Source of the DNA: Microbacterium sp. Marseille-Q6648
GTDB lineage: Bacteria; Actinomycetota; Actinomycetes; Actinomycetales; Microbacteriaceae
NCBI RefSeq assembly: GCF_943181415.1
Contig: NZ_CALPBZ010000001.1
Span: forward strand, 1,302,001-1,366,000
Reading direction: 5' to 3'
Length of the DNA: 64,000 bases
Below are positions 47,963 through 56,704 of this stretch, one piece after another. Position 1 is the stretch's first letter, and each line of letters starts with the position of its first letter. Below the pieces are notes generated by a model. That model searched no databases and was not told the DNA's origin. It worked only from the letters and a program-made list of their open reading frames with translations. The translations under genes and the position numbers were made by a program.

Positions 47963-49411
47963 TCCCTCCTGCTCGCGCCGCCGTCGCATCTGCGCCAGGG
48001 GCATCGTGAGCCGGGGGTTGCCCACGAGCGCGTCCTCGTGCTCGTCGAGGAATCTCCAGTACGCGTCGGTGAAGACCGAATTCCGCGCCTCCTGCGCCGA
48101 CCTCCACCACGAACCCATCTTCTGCAGGTAGGCACCGCCCGAGATGTAGGGCTTCGTCGCCACCCGCCCGCCGTCGGCGTACTGGCTCATGCCCTGCACG
48201 TTGGGGACCATCACCCATTCGTACGCGTCGACGAACAGCGCGCTGTACCAGTCGAACACCTCGCGCGGGTCGTAGCCCTGCAGCAGGAACCAGTTGCCCA
48301 GCACCATGAGCCGCTCGATGTGATGCGCGTACCCCCAGCGGTGCACGCGCTCGAGCACGGTCCTGACCGGGACGGGCACCTCGTCGGGGATCCCCTGTCC
48401 GGTGTACCACCACGGTTCCAGCTGACGCGCGAGGGCGAAGTGGTTGGCTCCGGCGAGCGCGGGCCACGCACGGTACGCGCCGCGCATGTACTCGCGCCAC
48501 CCGATGATCTGGCGGATGAACCCCTCGAGCGAGGCGAGCGGGACGTCCCCGGCGTGGGCGGTGGCGGCATCCACCACCTCGTCCACGCGCAGCAGCCCGA
48601 CGTTGAGCAGCGGGCTCAGGACCGAATGGAACAGGAACGGCTCGTCGGCCTTCATGGCGTCCTCGTACCGCCCGAACGACGCGAGCCGGTCGCGGACGAA
48701 CACCGTGAGCCATGATCGCGCCTGCTCGGGTGTCACCGGCAGCCAGAAGTCCTCGGGGTCGCCCGGGTGGTCGCCGAACGTCGCCCGGGTCTCGGCGATC
48801 GCGCCGCGCACGATCTCGTCGCGCGGCACCTCGGGAAGCGCCGGGACGACGACCCCGGTCCGAGGCAGCGGCTCGCGGTTGTCGGCGTCGAAGTTCCAGC
48901 GGCGGCCCACGGGGCTCGATCCGTCCATCAGGATGCCGGTGCGACGGCGCTGCCACCGGTAGAAGTCCTCCATGCGCGCACCCGGGTGCTCGGCGAACCA
49001 CCGGTCGACATCGTCCGCCGGGGTCAGGAACAGCTCGTCGGCGTACACGCGCGTGGCCACGCCCTCGTCGGCGCAGATGCGGCGAAGGCGGGCATCGACG
49101 TCGCGATCGGTGGCGCTCATCCACGCGAGCCCTTCGACGCGCTCGCGCCGGAGCACTCCGCGAAGGCCCTCGGCGAATCCCGCCCCGTCGCCGAGCGGCA
49201 CGCGCACGACTCGTCGGCCGGCCGCCTCGAGCCGCGCCGCGGCGTGCCTCATGCCGGCTAGCAGCAGCACGATCTTGTGCGAGTGATAGGGCCGCCGGTC
49301 GAACACCGCCGCCGACTCGACGAGGACGAAGACGTCGATGTCGATGTCGGGATCGTCCTCGGCCGGATGCCGGTCGAACAGCTGCGTCGCGAGCACCAGC
49401 GCGGCCTTCAT
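47960..49411 (-). CDS. Cryptochrome/photolyase-related protein lacking Fe-S cysteines
   Basis: A 483-residue protein of the bacterial FeS cryptochrome/photolyase (PhrB/CryB, DPRP) group, which uses FAD and a lumazine-type antenna to repair (6-4) photoproducts or sense light. The N-terminus KAALVLATQLFDRHP and the FAD-site stretch FVDAYEWVMVPNVQGMSQYA (near 390) are clear. The four cysteines that bind the 4Fe-4S cluster in PhrB are absent; the only cysteine is Cys113, and the loop after KPYISGGAYLQKMG is short (SWWRSAQEARN). Length and fold otherwise look complete. ATG 49411 follows GAGGATGAGGGG. Whether it repairs DNA is unknown. Confidence 0.85.
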   Translation of the reverse strand: MKAALVLATQLFDRHPAEDDPDIDIDVFVLVESAAVFDRRPYHSHKIVLLLAGMRHAAARLEAAGRRVVRVPLGDGAGFAEGLRGVLRRERVEGLAWMSATDRDVDARLRRICADEGVATRVYADELFLTPADDVDRWFAEHPGARMEDFYRWQRRRTGILMDGSSPVGRRWNFDADNREPLPRTGVVVPALPEVPRDEIVRGAIAETRATFGDHPGDPEDFWLPVTPEQARSWLTVFVRDRLASFGRYEDAMKADEPFLFHSVLSPLLNVGLLRVDEVVDAATAHAGDVPLASLEGFIRQIIGWREYMRGAYRAWPALAGANHFALARQLEPWWYTGQGIPDEVPVPVRTVLERVHRWGYAHHIERLMVLGNWFLLQGYDPREVFDWYSALFVDAYEWVMVPNVQGMSQYADGGRVATKPYISGGAYLQKMGSWWRSAQEARNSVFTDAYWRFLDEHEDALVGNPRLTMPLAQMRRRREQEG

Positions 49412-49499
49412 CCCCTCATCCTCGCACCGGCGGTGCGCGGGGGGTTCGAGCTGCGCACGATCTATGCTGGCCCCGCCCGCGACGAGGCGAGGAGAAGCC

Positions 49500-50408
49500 G
49501 TGATCAGAACCCGGACGCGGACCGAGGACGACCCTCGAGTCGGAGCGTGGGCCCTCCTCCCCCTCGGTGTCGCCGCTGCCGCGATCGCGCTGGCCCCGTG
49601 GTGGCTGACCGGCGCCCGCCTGCCGTTGCAGAACCTGTGGGCCGAGACCGCGACCGCCGCGCAGATGCCCGTGGTGCTCCTCCCCTTCAGCCAGTACACG
49701 GTCGTCCAGGTCTTCGCGTACCTGGTGGTCGGGTCGGCCCTCGCCGGCATCGCCGGTCGTGCCCTGCGGGTGCGCGGGTGGGGGCTCACACTGCTCCTCG
49801 CCGGCATCCTGCTGGTCCAGGTGACCGCGACCGTCCAGCCGGCGCTCGTCGTCCGCGACGGCCTCCAGGACCGCCTCGAATCGACGCTGTACCTCGCAGG
49901 CCTGGTCGTCGGCACGTCCCTGTCGGTCCTCGTCGGGATGACGGTCACGATCCTCATCGCACGAGCCCCGCGCGCCGGCGCCCTGCTGGGACTCGCCGTC
50001 GCGGCGATCGCGACCGGCGCGTGGCTCGGCGCCGTCCTCAGCCGTGGTCTCGGCGACGACGCGTTCGCGGCGGTGATGCCGCTCCTGCCGTGGATCGCCC
50101 CGATCCTCACCGGAGCGGCCATCGCCTGGGCCGGTCTCAACACCGTCGGACGCGTGCTGGCCGCACTTGTCTCGGTCGCCTTGGTGTGGATCGCTCCCGC
50201 ACTGGTGACGGGGATCGCGAACGCCCTGGGAACCCGCGTGCTGCTGCGCTCACCCGGCGACCTCGCCGACTACGGCCTGGGCGTCTTCCGCATGGCGCTG
50301 CTGACCCCCGAGCTCGCCCTGCGTCCCGTGGTCGCGACGCTCGTCGTCGCCGCCATCGGGCTGGTCATCCGTGCCGTGCTGCGGCGCCGCGCGATACCGG
50401 CCGGGTAG
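49500..50408 (+). CDS. Polytopic membrane protein, unknown
   Basis: A 302-residue integral membrane protein with about eight hydrophobic segments, beginning WALLPLGVAAAAIALAPWWL and ending VATLVVAAIGLVIRAVLRR. No family or catalytic motif is recognised. GTG 49500 was chosen for the GAGGAGAAGCC site immediately upstream. It may be the first gene of an operon with the GT2, EEP and YjdF-like genes that follow in the same direction with gaps under 75 bases. A role in polysaccharide or lipid handling fits the neighbours but is only contextual. Confidence 0.75.
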   Translation: MIRTRTRTEDDPRVGAWALLPLGVAAAAIALAPWWLTGARLPLQNLWAETATAAQMPVVLLPFSQYTVVQVFAYLVVGSALAGIAGRALRVRGWGLTLLLAGILLVQVTATVQPALVVRDGLQDRLESTLYLAGLVVGTSLSVLVGMTVTILIARAPRAGALLGLAVAAIATGAWLGAVLSRGLGDDAFAAVMPLLPWIAPILTGAAIAWAGLNTVGRVLAALVSVALVWIAPALVTGIANALGTRVLLRSPGDLADYGLGVFRMALLTPELALRPVVATLVVAAIGLVIRAVLRRRAIPAG

Positions 50409-50480
50409 CACCGCGTCAAGGCGCGGGCCCTCCCCCGCGCGCCCGCTACCGTGGCGCAGAGGCAGCCCGAGAGGAGAACC

Positions 50481-51275
50481 GTGACCGCAGCAGCCCCGCC
50501 GGGCACACGGACGACCGTGTCCGTCGTGATCCCGGTGAAGGACGACGACACCGAGCTGCGCCGATGCCTCCGCGCCCTTCACGCGCAGACCCTCGCTCCG
50601 GACGAGATCATCGTCGTCGACAACGATTCCTCGGATGCCTCACCCGACGTCGCCCGGGCGGCCGGCGCCCGCGTGGAGCACTGCGCCCGCCCCGGCATCC
50701 CCGCCGCCGCGTCGCACGGCTACGACCACGCCCGCGGCGATCTGATCCTGCGGCTGGACGCGGACTGCGTGCCCTCACCCACGTGGGTGGCGGACATGGT
50801 CGCGGCCTTCGAGCGCCGCCCGGACGTCGGCGCGTTCACGGGCGGTGCCCGCTTCATCGACGGTCCGACGTGGCTGCGCACCCCCCTCGCCGTGATCTAC
50901 CTCGGCGCGTACGCCGGCACGACGGCCGCCGCCCTCGGTCACCTGCCGCTGTTCGGATCGAACCTCGGCATGCGGCGAACCCTGTGGCGCGGCATCCGGG
51001 AGCGCGTGCACCGCGACGACCCGCGCGTGCATGACGACCTCGACCTGGCGTTCCACCTCGGCGAGTACGCGCGCATCCGCCTCGTCCCGGCCAGGACCAT
51101 GGGCATGTCGATGCGCCCGTTCGCGAGCGCCCGGTCCTTCGCGCGGCGGAGCGCCGCGGGCTGGCGGAGCGTTCTGGTGCACTGGCCCGCCGACTTTCCT
51201 CCGATCCGCTGGTCGCGGCACGCGATGCGACGGATGCGGGCGCGCGCGCCCCGGTCGAGGGGCGGCGTGTCGTGA
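50481..51275 (+). CDS. Glycosyltransferase family 2
   Basis: A 264-residue GT-A glycosyltransferase. The N-terminus VSVVIPVKDDDTELRRCLRA gives the nucleotide-sugar fold, EIIVVDNDSSDASPD follows, and LILRLDADCVPSPTW holds the metal-binding DxD region (near residue 95). HDDLDLAFHLGEYARI near residue 195 is the acceptor-side acidic motif. There is no membrane segment. GAGAGGAGAACC precedes GTG 50481. It overlaps the EEP gene by four bases. Donor and acceptor are unknown. Confidence 0.88.
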   Translation: MTAAAPPGTRTTVSVVIPVKDDDTELRRCLRALHAQTLAPDEIIVVDNDSSDASPDVARAAGARVEHCARPGIPAAASHGYDHARGDLILRLDADCVPSPTWVADMVAAFERRPDVGAFTGGARFIDGPTWLRTPLAVIYLGAYAGTTAAALGHLPLFGSNLGMRRTLWRGIRERVHRDDPRVHDDLDLAFHLGEYARIRLVPARTMGMSMRPFASARSFARRSAAGWRSVLVHWPADFPPIRWSRHAMRRMRARAPRSRGGVS

Positions 51276-52099
51276 GCGCCCTCATCGGACCGGTCATCGC
51301 CCCCGACCTGCACGTCATGACCTTCAACGTGCGGCGCAGACTGCGGCGCACGTGGCCGCCCGCGGACAGCTGGCACCGGCGTCGGCCGCGGCTGCAGTCG
51401 CTGCTGCGCGACGAGCTCCCCACCCTGCTGGGGGTCCAGGAGGCGCTGCCCGATCAGGCTGACGCGATCTCGGATGCCCTCGGGGATCGGTACGAGCGGA
51501 TCGGACGCGGGAGGCGTGCGGACGGAGCCGGCGAAGGCTGCCCGGTGTTCTTCGACGCAGGCCGGCTCGAGCTGATGGATTGGTCCCAGACCGCGCTGTC
51601 GGACCGCCCGCACGAACCGGGTTCGCGCACGTGGGGCAACCTGATTCCCCGCATCGTCGTGCGGGCGGTGCTCCGCGACCGAGAGACCCGGACGCGCTTC
51701 GCCGTCTTCAACACCCACCTCGACCCGTTCTCGCGGCGCTCCCGCGCGCGCGGCGCCGCCCACGTGCGCGGCCTCGTGCAGGCGGCCGCCCTGCCCGCCC
51801 TGGTGACGGGCGACCTCAACGACCGGCCGGGGACCACGGCGCTGGACGAGCTGTTCGCCGACGACGTCCTGCGCGACGCGTGGACCAGCGCCGAGCGGCG
51901 GCTGACGAGCGAATGGGGCACCTTCGGCGGGTATCGTCGACCGCGGGCCGGCACCGGGCGCATCGACTGGATCGCCGCCACCGCGGAGGTCCGCGTCCGC
52001 GGCATCGGCATCAACACCCGCCGCGCTCTCGGAGGGTGGCCCTCCGACCATCTGCCGGTCCAGGCGATCGTGCAGCTACGCGAACGGACGAATCCATGA
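51272..52099 (+). CDS. Endonuclease/exonuclease/phosphatase family protein
   Basis: A 275-residue EEP-superfamily metal-dependent phosphoesterase. Motifs are HVMTFNVRR (Asn of the N motif, near residue 18), [11 protein letters not shown] (Glu near 55), [16 protein letters not shown] (near 150), [10 protein letters not shown] (near 182), RIDWIA (near 232) and WPSDHLPV (near 258). This set is typical of phospholipase/sphingomyelinase-like or deadenylase-like EEP enzymes. No signal peptide is present. GTG 51272 overlaps the GT2 stop and its own stop overlaps the next gene, so it is tightly coupled to a glycan-type operon. Confidence 0.88.
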   Translation: MSALIGPVIAPDLHVMTFNVRRRLRRTWPPADSWHRRRPRLQSLLRDELPTLLGVQEALPDQADAISDALGDRYERIGRGRRADGAGEGCPVFFDAGRLELMDWSQTALSDRPHEPGSRTWGNLIPRIVVRAVLRDRETRTRFAVFNTHLDPFSRRSRARGAAHVRGLVQAAALPALVTGDLNDRPGTTALDELFADDVLRDAWTSAERRLTSEWGTFGGYRRPRAGTGRIDWIAATAEVRVRGIGINTRRALGGWPSDHLPVQAIVQLRERTNP

Positions 52100-52713
52100 G
52101 GCGCAACTTCCTGCGGCCACCGGGCACCCCCGGCGAATACGCCGCCGACCTCGTTCGGGTCCTCGGCCTCGTGAGCGTCCTGGCGGTCGCCGTCTGGGGC
52201 ACTCCCACCCACGTCGGCGTGCTCGCCCTGTCGCTTCCGGCGCTTCTCGTGCCGCGCTTCCTCGGCGTACGGGCGTGGTTCGACATCTTCTACGGGATCA
52301 CGGTCCTCGTCGCCGCGTGGAGCAACGTGCTGGACCTCTACACGACCGTCGTCGGGTGGGACCTGCTCATCCACTTCGTGTGCACCGGCGTCATCGCCGT
52401 CGTCGCGTATCTCGGTCTGGCCGACCTGCGCGTGGTGGCTCCGCCCCGCGCGGCGGACACACCGCGCCGCGCGCCGGTGGTGCTGGCGGTGGTCCTCGGG
52501 CTCGCGGTCAGTGCCGTGTGGGAGATGGTCGAGTGGGTGGGCTGGGCCTTCATCACCGACGACATCTTCGTGGCCTACTCCGACACGATCGGCGACATGG
52601 CCGTGGGCGGGCTGGGAGCCGTATGCGCAGGTGTGCTGCTGGCGTCGGCGTCGCTGCGCGAGCCGGAGGCGTCGCGCGAGCGCCGACCGAGCGCGCGGTC
52701 GATCGCCACGTAG
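52096..52713 (+). CDS. YjdF/DUF2238-like membrane protein
   Basis: A 205-residue membrane protein with about six hydrophobic segments. [20 protein letters not shown] and [16 protein letters not shown] followed by [19 protein letters not shown] match the YjdF/DUF2238 pattern, in which His, Glu and Asp residues lie in the membrane. The function is unknown. The start overlaps the EEP gene by four bases (ATGA). Its last 139 bases overlap the end of the convergent Pr6Pr gene on the other strand, so the C-terminal charged tail is encoded opposite another protein's tail. Confidence 0.82.
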   Translation: MRRNFLRPPGTPGEYAADLVRVLGLVSVLAVAVWGTPTHVGVLALSLPALLVPRFLGVRAWFDIFYGITVLVAAWSNVLDLYTTVVGWDLLIHFVCTGVIAVVAYLGLADLRVVAPPRAADTPRRAPVVLAVVLGLAVSAVWEMVEWVGWAFITDDIFVAYSDTIGDMAVGGLGAVCAGVLLASASLREPEASRERRPSARSIAT

Positions 52714-53336
52714 CCGAATCCCACGAGCTCCAGCGCGACCGCGAGCCCCAGAATCCACAGCGCGACCCCGCCCACCCCGAGCGTCGCCACGTCCATGAAC
52801 GGATACGGATACGAGACCCCGGGCTCGAACTCCCCGCCCAGCGCGCCGAAGACGAAGGCGAACGCGAGGTAGCCGAGCGGCAGCAGCGCCCACAGGAGCG
52901 GGTCGCGCCAGCGCATGCGCCCCTTCGGGGTGAACAGCAGCCAGTCCAGCACCACCAGCACCGGGGCGACCACGTGGACGAGCGAGTCGGTCAGCGTGTA
53001 CGCCTCGTACGTCGGGTCCTGGGTGAGTGTGGGGACGAGCACCACGGTGTAGACGAGCATCGTCACGGTGACCGCCATCAGCACCGCGCCGTGGAACTCC
53101 GGCGAGGGGTTGGTCAGTCCCCGCGCCCCGCGGCGTACCAGATCACGCGCGGTGGCGACGGCGACGATCGTGAGCCACACCAGGACGATGACGTTCGTCA
53201 CCGCGGTGAAGTACAACATCGTGCGCCAACTCGGGTCGGGCGTGAACAGATCGAGGAGTCGGATGACACCCGTCGCGACCACCACGACCGCGACGGCGCG
53301 GAAGGCGAGGGCGACGGGTCGGAACGGGATGGCCAC
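52575..53336 (-). CDS. Pr6Pr family membrane protein
   Basis: A 253-residue protein with six transmembrane segments, starting [20 protein letters not shown] and including [14 protein letters not shown] and [20 protein letters not shown], typical of the Pr6Pr/FAR-17a/AIG1-like family. The C-terminal 45 residues are Ser/Asp/Pro-rich, unconserved in look and lie opposite the YjdF-like gene. The start is uncertain: GTG 53336 has TATCGT six bases upstream (leaderless), and GTG 53357 is an in-frame alternative. It diverges from msrA. The role is unknown; relatives are hydrolases of fatty acid esters in eukaryotes. Confidence 0.82.
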   Translation of the reverse strand: MAIPFRPVALAFRAVAVVVVATGVIRLLDLFTPDPSWRTMLYFTAVTNVIVLVWLTIVAVATARDLVRRGARGLTNPSPEFHGAVLMAVTVTMLVYTVVLVPTLTQDPTYEAYTLTDSLVHVVAPVLVVLDWLLFTPKGRMRWRDPLLWALLPLGYLAFAFVFGALGGEFEPGVSYPYPFMDVATLGVGGVALWILGLAVALELVGFGYVAIDRALGRRSRDASGSRSDADASSTPAHTAPSPPTAMSPIVSE

Positions 53337-53420
53337 GACATGACGATAGAGGCTCACCACGGCCCCGGCTCCGCGACGATCGGCGAAACTGGAATCTCCG
53401 CACCGCAGAAGGAGCACACA

Positions 53421-53969
53421 ATGAGCACCGACACCGGTACCGTCACCCAGGTCCCCGGCATGGAGACCGCCGTCCTCGCGGGCGGCTGCTTCTGGGGCAT
53501 GGAGGACCTGATCCGCCGTCAGCCGGGCGTGGTGGACACCCGCGTCGGCTACACGGGCGGCTCGAACGACCACGCCACCTACCGCCATCATCCCGGTCAC
53601 GCCGAGGCCGTCGAGATCGTCTTCGATCCCGCCCAGACGTCCTACCGCGACATCCTGGCCTTCTTCTTCCAGATCCACGATCCGTCGACCATGAACCGCC
53701 AGGGCAACGACATCGGCTCCAGCTACCGGTCGGCGATCTTCCCCCTCTCCCCCGAGCAGGAGCGCGTGGCACGCGAGACCATCGCCGACGTCGACGCGTC
53801 GGGGCTGTGGCCCGACAAGGCGGTCACGACCATCGAGCCGGCCGGACCGTTCTGGGAGGCCGAGCCCGAGCACCAGGATTACCTGATCCGCTACCCCAAC
53901 GGGTACACCTGCCACTTCCCGCGCGCGGGATGGGTGCTTCCGGCACGCGACAAGACGGCGACCGCGTGA
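53421..53969 (+). CDS. msrA: Peptide-methionine (S)-S-oxide reductase MsrA
   Basis: A 182-residue enzyme that repairs oxidised methionine with thioredoxin as electron donor. The active site GGCFWG carries the nucleophile Cys23, followed by GYTGG near residue 44, [12 protein letters not shown] near 59 and [20 protein letters not shown] near 85. The usual resolving cysteine(s) at the C-terminus are not apparent; Cys165 in GYTCHFPRA may substitute. AAGGAG precedes the ATG. A hairpin terminator follows. It is a single gene, divergent from the Pr6Pr gene. Confidence 0.93.
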   Translation: MSTDTGTVTQVPGMETAVLAGGCFWGMEDLIRRQPGVVDTRVGYTGGSNDHATYRHHPGHAEAVEIVFDPAQTSYRDILAFFFQIHDPSTMNRQGNDIGSSYRSAIFPLSPEQERVARETIADVDASGLWPDKAVTTIEPAGPFWEAEPEHQDYLIRYPNGYTCHFPRAGWVLPARDKTATA

Positions 53970-53972
53970 CGA

Positions 53973-54008
53973 CGCGCCCCGCGGTCGCCGAAGCGATCGC
54001 GGGGCGCG
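53973..54008. terminator. Bidirectional GC-rich terminator
   Basis: CGCGCCCCGCG (53973-53983) and CGCGGGGCGCG (53998-54008) form a perfect eleven-base stem with a fourteen-base loop between the convergent msrA and SDR genes. There is no T-tract. Confidence 0.75.
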
Positions 54009-54021
54009 CGCCGCCTCCTCG

Positions 54022-54918
54022 TCAGGGCGTGGGCATACCGCCGTTGACGTTGAGCGTCTCGCCCAGCACGTAGCTGGACTCCGCCGACGCCAGGAACACG
54101 TAGGCGGGAGCGAGCTCTGCCGGCTGTCCCATCCGGCCGAGCGGCGTCTGCTCGCCGAACGATTCCAGCTTCTCGGGCGGCTGGCCGTCGCTCGGCTGCA
54201 GCGGCGTCCAGATCGGGCCGGGAGCGACGGCGTTCACGCGGATGCCCTTCGGCGCGAGCTGCTCGGCGAGTGCCTTGCTGAAGGCGTTGATCGTCGCCTT
54301 CGTCGAGGCGTAGTCGACCAGGATGCCGGACGGCGAGTACGCCTGGACCGACGTCGTGTTGATGATCGTCGAGCCCGCCCGCATGTGGGGCACCGCGGCC
54401 TTGGTGATCCAGAACATCGCGTAGACGTTGGTCTTGAAGGTGTGGTCGAACTGCTCGTCGCTGAGGGTCGTCAGATCCTCGTTGTAGATCTGCTTCCCGC
54501 CGTTGTTGACCAGGATGTCCAGTCCGCCGAGACCCTCGACGGTCGAGGCGACGAGGTCGCGGCAGTAGGCGGCGTCCTTGAGGTCACCGGGGAGGGTCAG
54601 CACCGTCGCGCCCGCGTCGCGGAGGATCCCGGCGATCCGCTGCGCGTCCTCCTCCTCTTCGGGCAGGTAGGACAGCGCGACGTCCGCACCCTCGCGGGCG
54701 AACGCGATCGCGGTCGCCGCTCCGATGCCGGAGTCGCCTCCGGTGATGAGCGCCTTGCGGCCGGCCAGCCGGCCGGTGCCCCGGTAGGACTTCTCGCCCA
54801 GATCGGCGCGGGGCGACAGATCGGCGTCGAGCCCCGGCTCGGGCATCTCCTGCTTCTTGGGCTCGATGTCGGCGTAGAGCTTCGCCGGGTCGGTGAAGGT
54901 GTACTGGTCGCGGGTCAT
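54022..54918 (-). CDS. SDR family oxidoreductase, YghA/YhdF-like
   Basis: A 298-residue short-chain dehydrogenase with the extended N-terminus of the general-stress subgroup (FTDPAKLYADIEPKKQEMPE). The cofactor motif is ITGGDSGIGAATAIAFAREG (near 58), followed by NNGG near 138, catalytic Ser in INTTSVQAYSPSG (near 190) and YASTKATINAF (Tyr and Lys, near 203-207). It probably reduces aldehydes or ketones with NADPH. A GAGGAGGAATC site precedes the ATG. It lies 75 bases after another SDR gene, the last of the carbohydrate group, on the same strand. Confidence 0.92.
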   Translation of the reverse strand: MTRDQYTFTDPAKLYADIEPKKQEMPEPGLDADLSPRADLGEKSYRGTGRLAGRKALITGGDSGIGAATAIAFAREGADVALSYLPEEEEDAQRIAGILRDAGATVLTLPGDLKDAAYCRDLVASTVEGLGGLDILVNNGGKQIYNEDLTTLSDEQFDHTFKTNVYAMFWITKAAVPHMRAGSTIINTTSVQAYSPSGILVDYASTKATINAFSKALAEQLAPKGIRVNAVAPGPIWTPLQPSDGQPPEKLESFGEQTPLGRMGQPAELAPAYVFLASAESSYVLGETLNVNGGMPTP

Positions 54919-54993
54919 GATTCCTCCTCGTGGGTGGGTGTGGTCGGATGGTCGGTGGGTGATCGGTCGGGTCGAGTCGGGCTCTCTCCGGGT

Positions 54994-55794
54994 TCAGATG
55001 GTCGCGACCGAGCCGGAGTCGACGCGGTAGTTGGATCCGTTCACGAACGACGCCAGTCCGGAGCACAGGAACGCGACGACCGCCGCGACCTCCTCGGGCT
55101 CGCCGCGGCGCTTCAGCTCCATGTACGGCCGCTCCTCGTCGAGGAACGACGCGATCGCCTGCTTCGTCGGGACGCCGAGCTCCTTCGATCGCTTCTGCAT
55201 CATGGCGTCGGTCATCGGCGTGTGGATGAACGCGGGCGACACGCAGTTCACGAGGAGGCCTTCGCGGGCGTACGAGCGCGACAGCCCCTTCGCGAGAGCG
55301 AGGATCCCCGCTTTCGCGGCGCAGTAGGGAAGCTCGTCGTCGTAGGGCTGCACGGCGTCCTCGGACGCGAGGAAGACCAGTCGCCCCCAGCCGCCCTTGC
55401 GCAGCGACGGAAGGAACTGCCGCACGAGACGCACCGGACCGAGCAGGTCGATGTCGATGGTCTTGGTCCATCCTTCATCGGTGATCTCGTGGAAGAGTCC
55501 CTGGGCACCGGTGACGCCGGCGGACTGCACGAGGATGTCGATGTCGCCCACCGCCTGCTGCACCTGCTCGTGCAGGGCCGACAACGAGTCGAGGCTGGTG
55601 ATGTCGGCGGCGAAGGCGTGAAGCCGTCCCTTGGGTGCGCGCAGCTCGGTGGCCGCGGCATCCAGTGACTCCTGATCCTGGTCGCTGATCACGACCGTCG
55701 CCCCCTCGTCGAGGAGCATGCGGGCGGTGTGCCAGCCGATGCCGGAGTCGCCGCCGGTCACGAGCGCCTTCTTTCCGGTGATGCCGAGGTCCAT
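54994..55794 (-). CDS. SDR family oxidoreductase
   Basis: A 266-residue classical short-chain dehydrogenase. The NAD(P) motif VTGGDSGIGWHTARMLLDEG starts at residue 12, followed by QSAGVTG near 90, SEDAVQPYDDELPYCAAKAG with the catalytic Ser/Tyr/Lys region near 145-160, and PAFIHTPMT near 188. Glucose 1-dehydrogenase-like and gluconate-like enzymes are in this family; the substrate is not assured. ATG 55794 follows the SMP-30 stop by one base, so the genes are in one operon with the glucoamylase. Confidence 0.9.
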   Translation of the reverse strand: MDLGITGKKALVTGGDSGIGWHTARMLLDEGATVVISDQDQESLDAAATELRAPKGRLHAFAADITSLDSLSALHEQVQQAVGDIDILVQSAGVTGAQGLFHEITDEGWTKTIDIDLLGPVRLVRQFLPSLRKGGWGRLVFLASEDAVQPYDDELPYCAAKAGILALAKGLSRSYAREGLLVNCVSPAFIHTPMTDAMMQKRSKELGVPTKQAIASFLDEERPYMELKRRGEPEEVAAVVAFLCSGLASFVNGSNYRVDSGSVATI

Positions 55795-55795
55795 G

Positions 55796-56704
55796 TCAGT
55801 TCTCCTTGCTGTCGTGCAGGTCGTCGGAAGCGGTGCGGTCCTCGCCGAAAGTGTGGACGGGAAGGCCGGTGGCGCCGGTATCGAGGCGGAAGATGCCACC
55901 CGAGAGCGGATGCTGCGACAACGCGTCCTCCGAGAGGTTCTCCCGGGCCGTGCCGACCAGAAGGACGTCGAGCGCCGGCCCGGCGAACGCCACCGACGTG
56001 ACGTTCGGCACCGGGATCGTCCGTTCGCCCAGCACGCCGCCGTCCGCTCCCCAGTGGACGACCACGCCGTCGCCGTAGATGCCGTTGAAGAACGAGCCGT
56101 CGGCCGCCCGGACGAGCCCGTCGCTCATCCGCCCGACGAGGAACGGCTCCAGCTCGCCCAGGTCGCCATCGGGTCCGTACGCGCCGCGATAGACGGTGCG
56201 GGTCATGGTGTCGGTGACGAACATGACAGAGCCGTCGTCGTTCCACTCCAGCCCGTTGGTGATGCCGAAACCGCCTCGGAGGGTGCGGGCGGAGCCGTCG
56301 GCGCCGACGGCGTAGAGCCCGGCATCCGGATCGTCGGCGCTGAGATCCATCGCGCCCACGACGAATCGCCCGAACGGGTCGACCTTGCCCTCGTTCAGGC
56401 GAATGCCGTCGTGCCGGTGCGGCAGAGCGGCGAGATCGCGGGTGATACCGCCGGCGGCGTCGAGCAGGACCACCCGGTCCTTGAGGGCGGCGACGTATCC
56501 ACCGCCGGTCGCGGGCTGCACGGCGCTCACCGGCGGCGGCAATTCGATGACGCGATCATCGCTCCCGTCGACGGCTCCGTCCCAGCGCCCGCGGTGGACC
56601 GTGCCGGCGGTGATGTCGACCCACACGACCTCGTCGGTGCGGGCATCCCACCAGATGCTCTCGATCAGGATCCCCCGGGTGTCGCGGAACAGGTCAGCGG
56701 CCAT
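55796..56704 (-). CDS. SMP-30/gluconolactonase family protein
   Basis: A 302-residue six-bladed beta-propeller that hydrolyses sugar lactones with a divalent metal. Metal-site residues are in LIESIWWDARTDEVVWVDIT (Glu near residue 15), RLNEGKVDPFGRFVVGAMD (Asn/Asp near 105), ITNGLEWNDDGSVMFVTDT (Asn/Asp near 150 and 160) and MSDGLVRAADGS (Asp near 193). It overlaps the GH15 gene by 11 bases and precedes the SDR by one base. In this order (glucan hydrolysis, sugar dehydrogenation, lactone hydrolysis) it would open gluconolactone. Confidence 0.9.
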   Translation of the reverse strand: MAADLFRDTRGILIESIWWDARTDEVVWVDITAGTVHRGRWDGAVDGSDDRVIELPPPVSAVQPATGGGYVAALKDRVVLLDAAGGITRDLAALPHRHDGIRLNEGKVDPFGRFVVGAMDLSADDPDAGLYAVGADGSARTLRGGFGITNGLEWNDDGSVMFVTDTMTRTVYRGAYGPDGDLGELEPFLVGRMSDGLVRAADGSFFNGIYGDGVVVHWGADGGVLGERTIPVPNVTSVAFAGPALDVLLVGTARENLSEDALSQHPLSGGIFRLDTGATGLPVHTFGEDRTASDDLHDSKEN

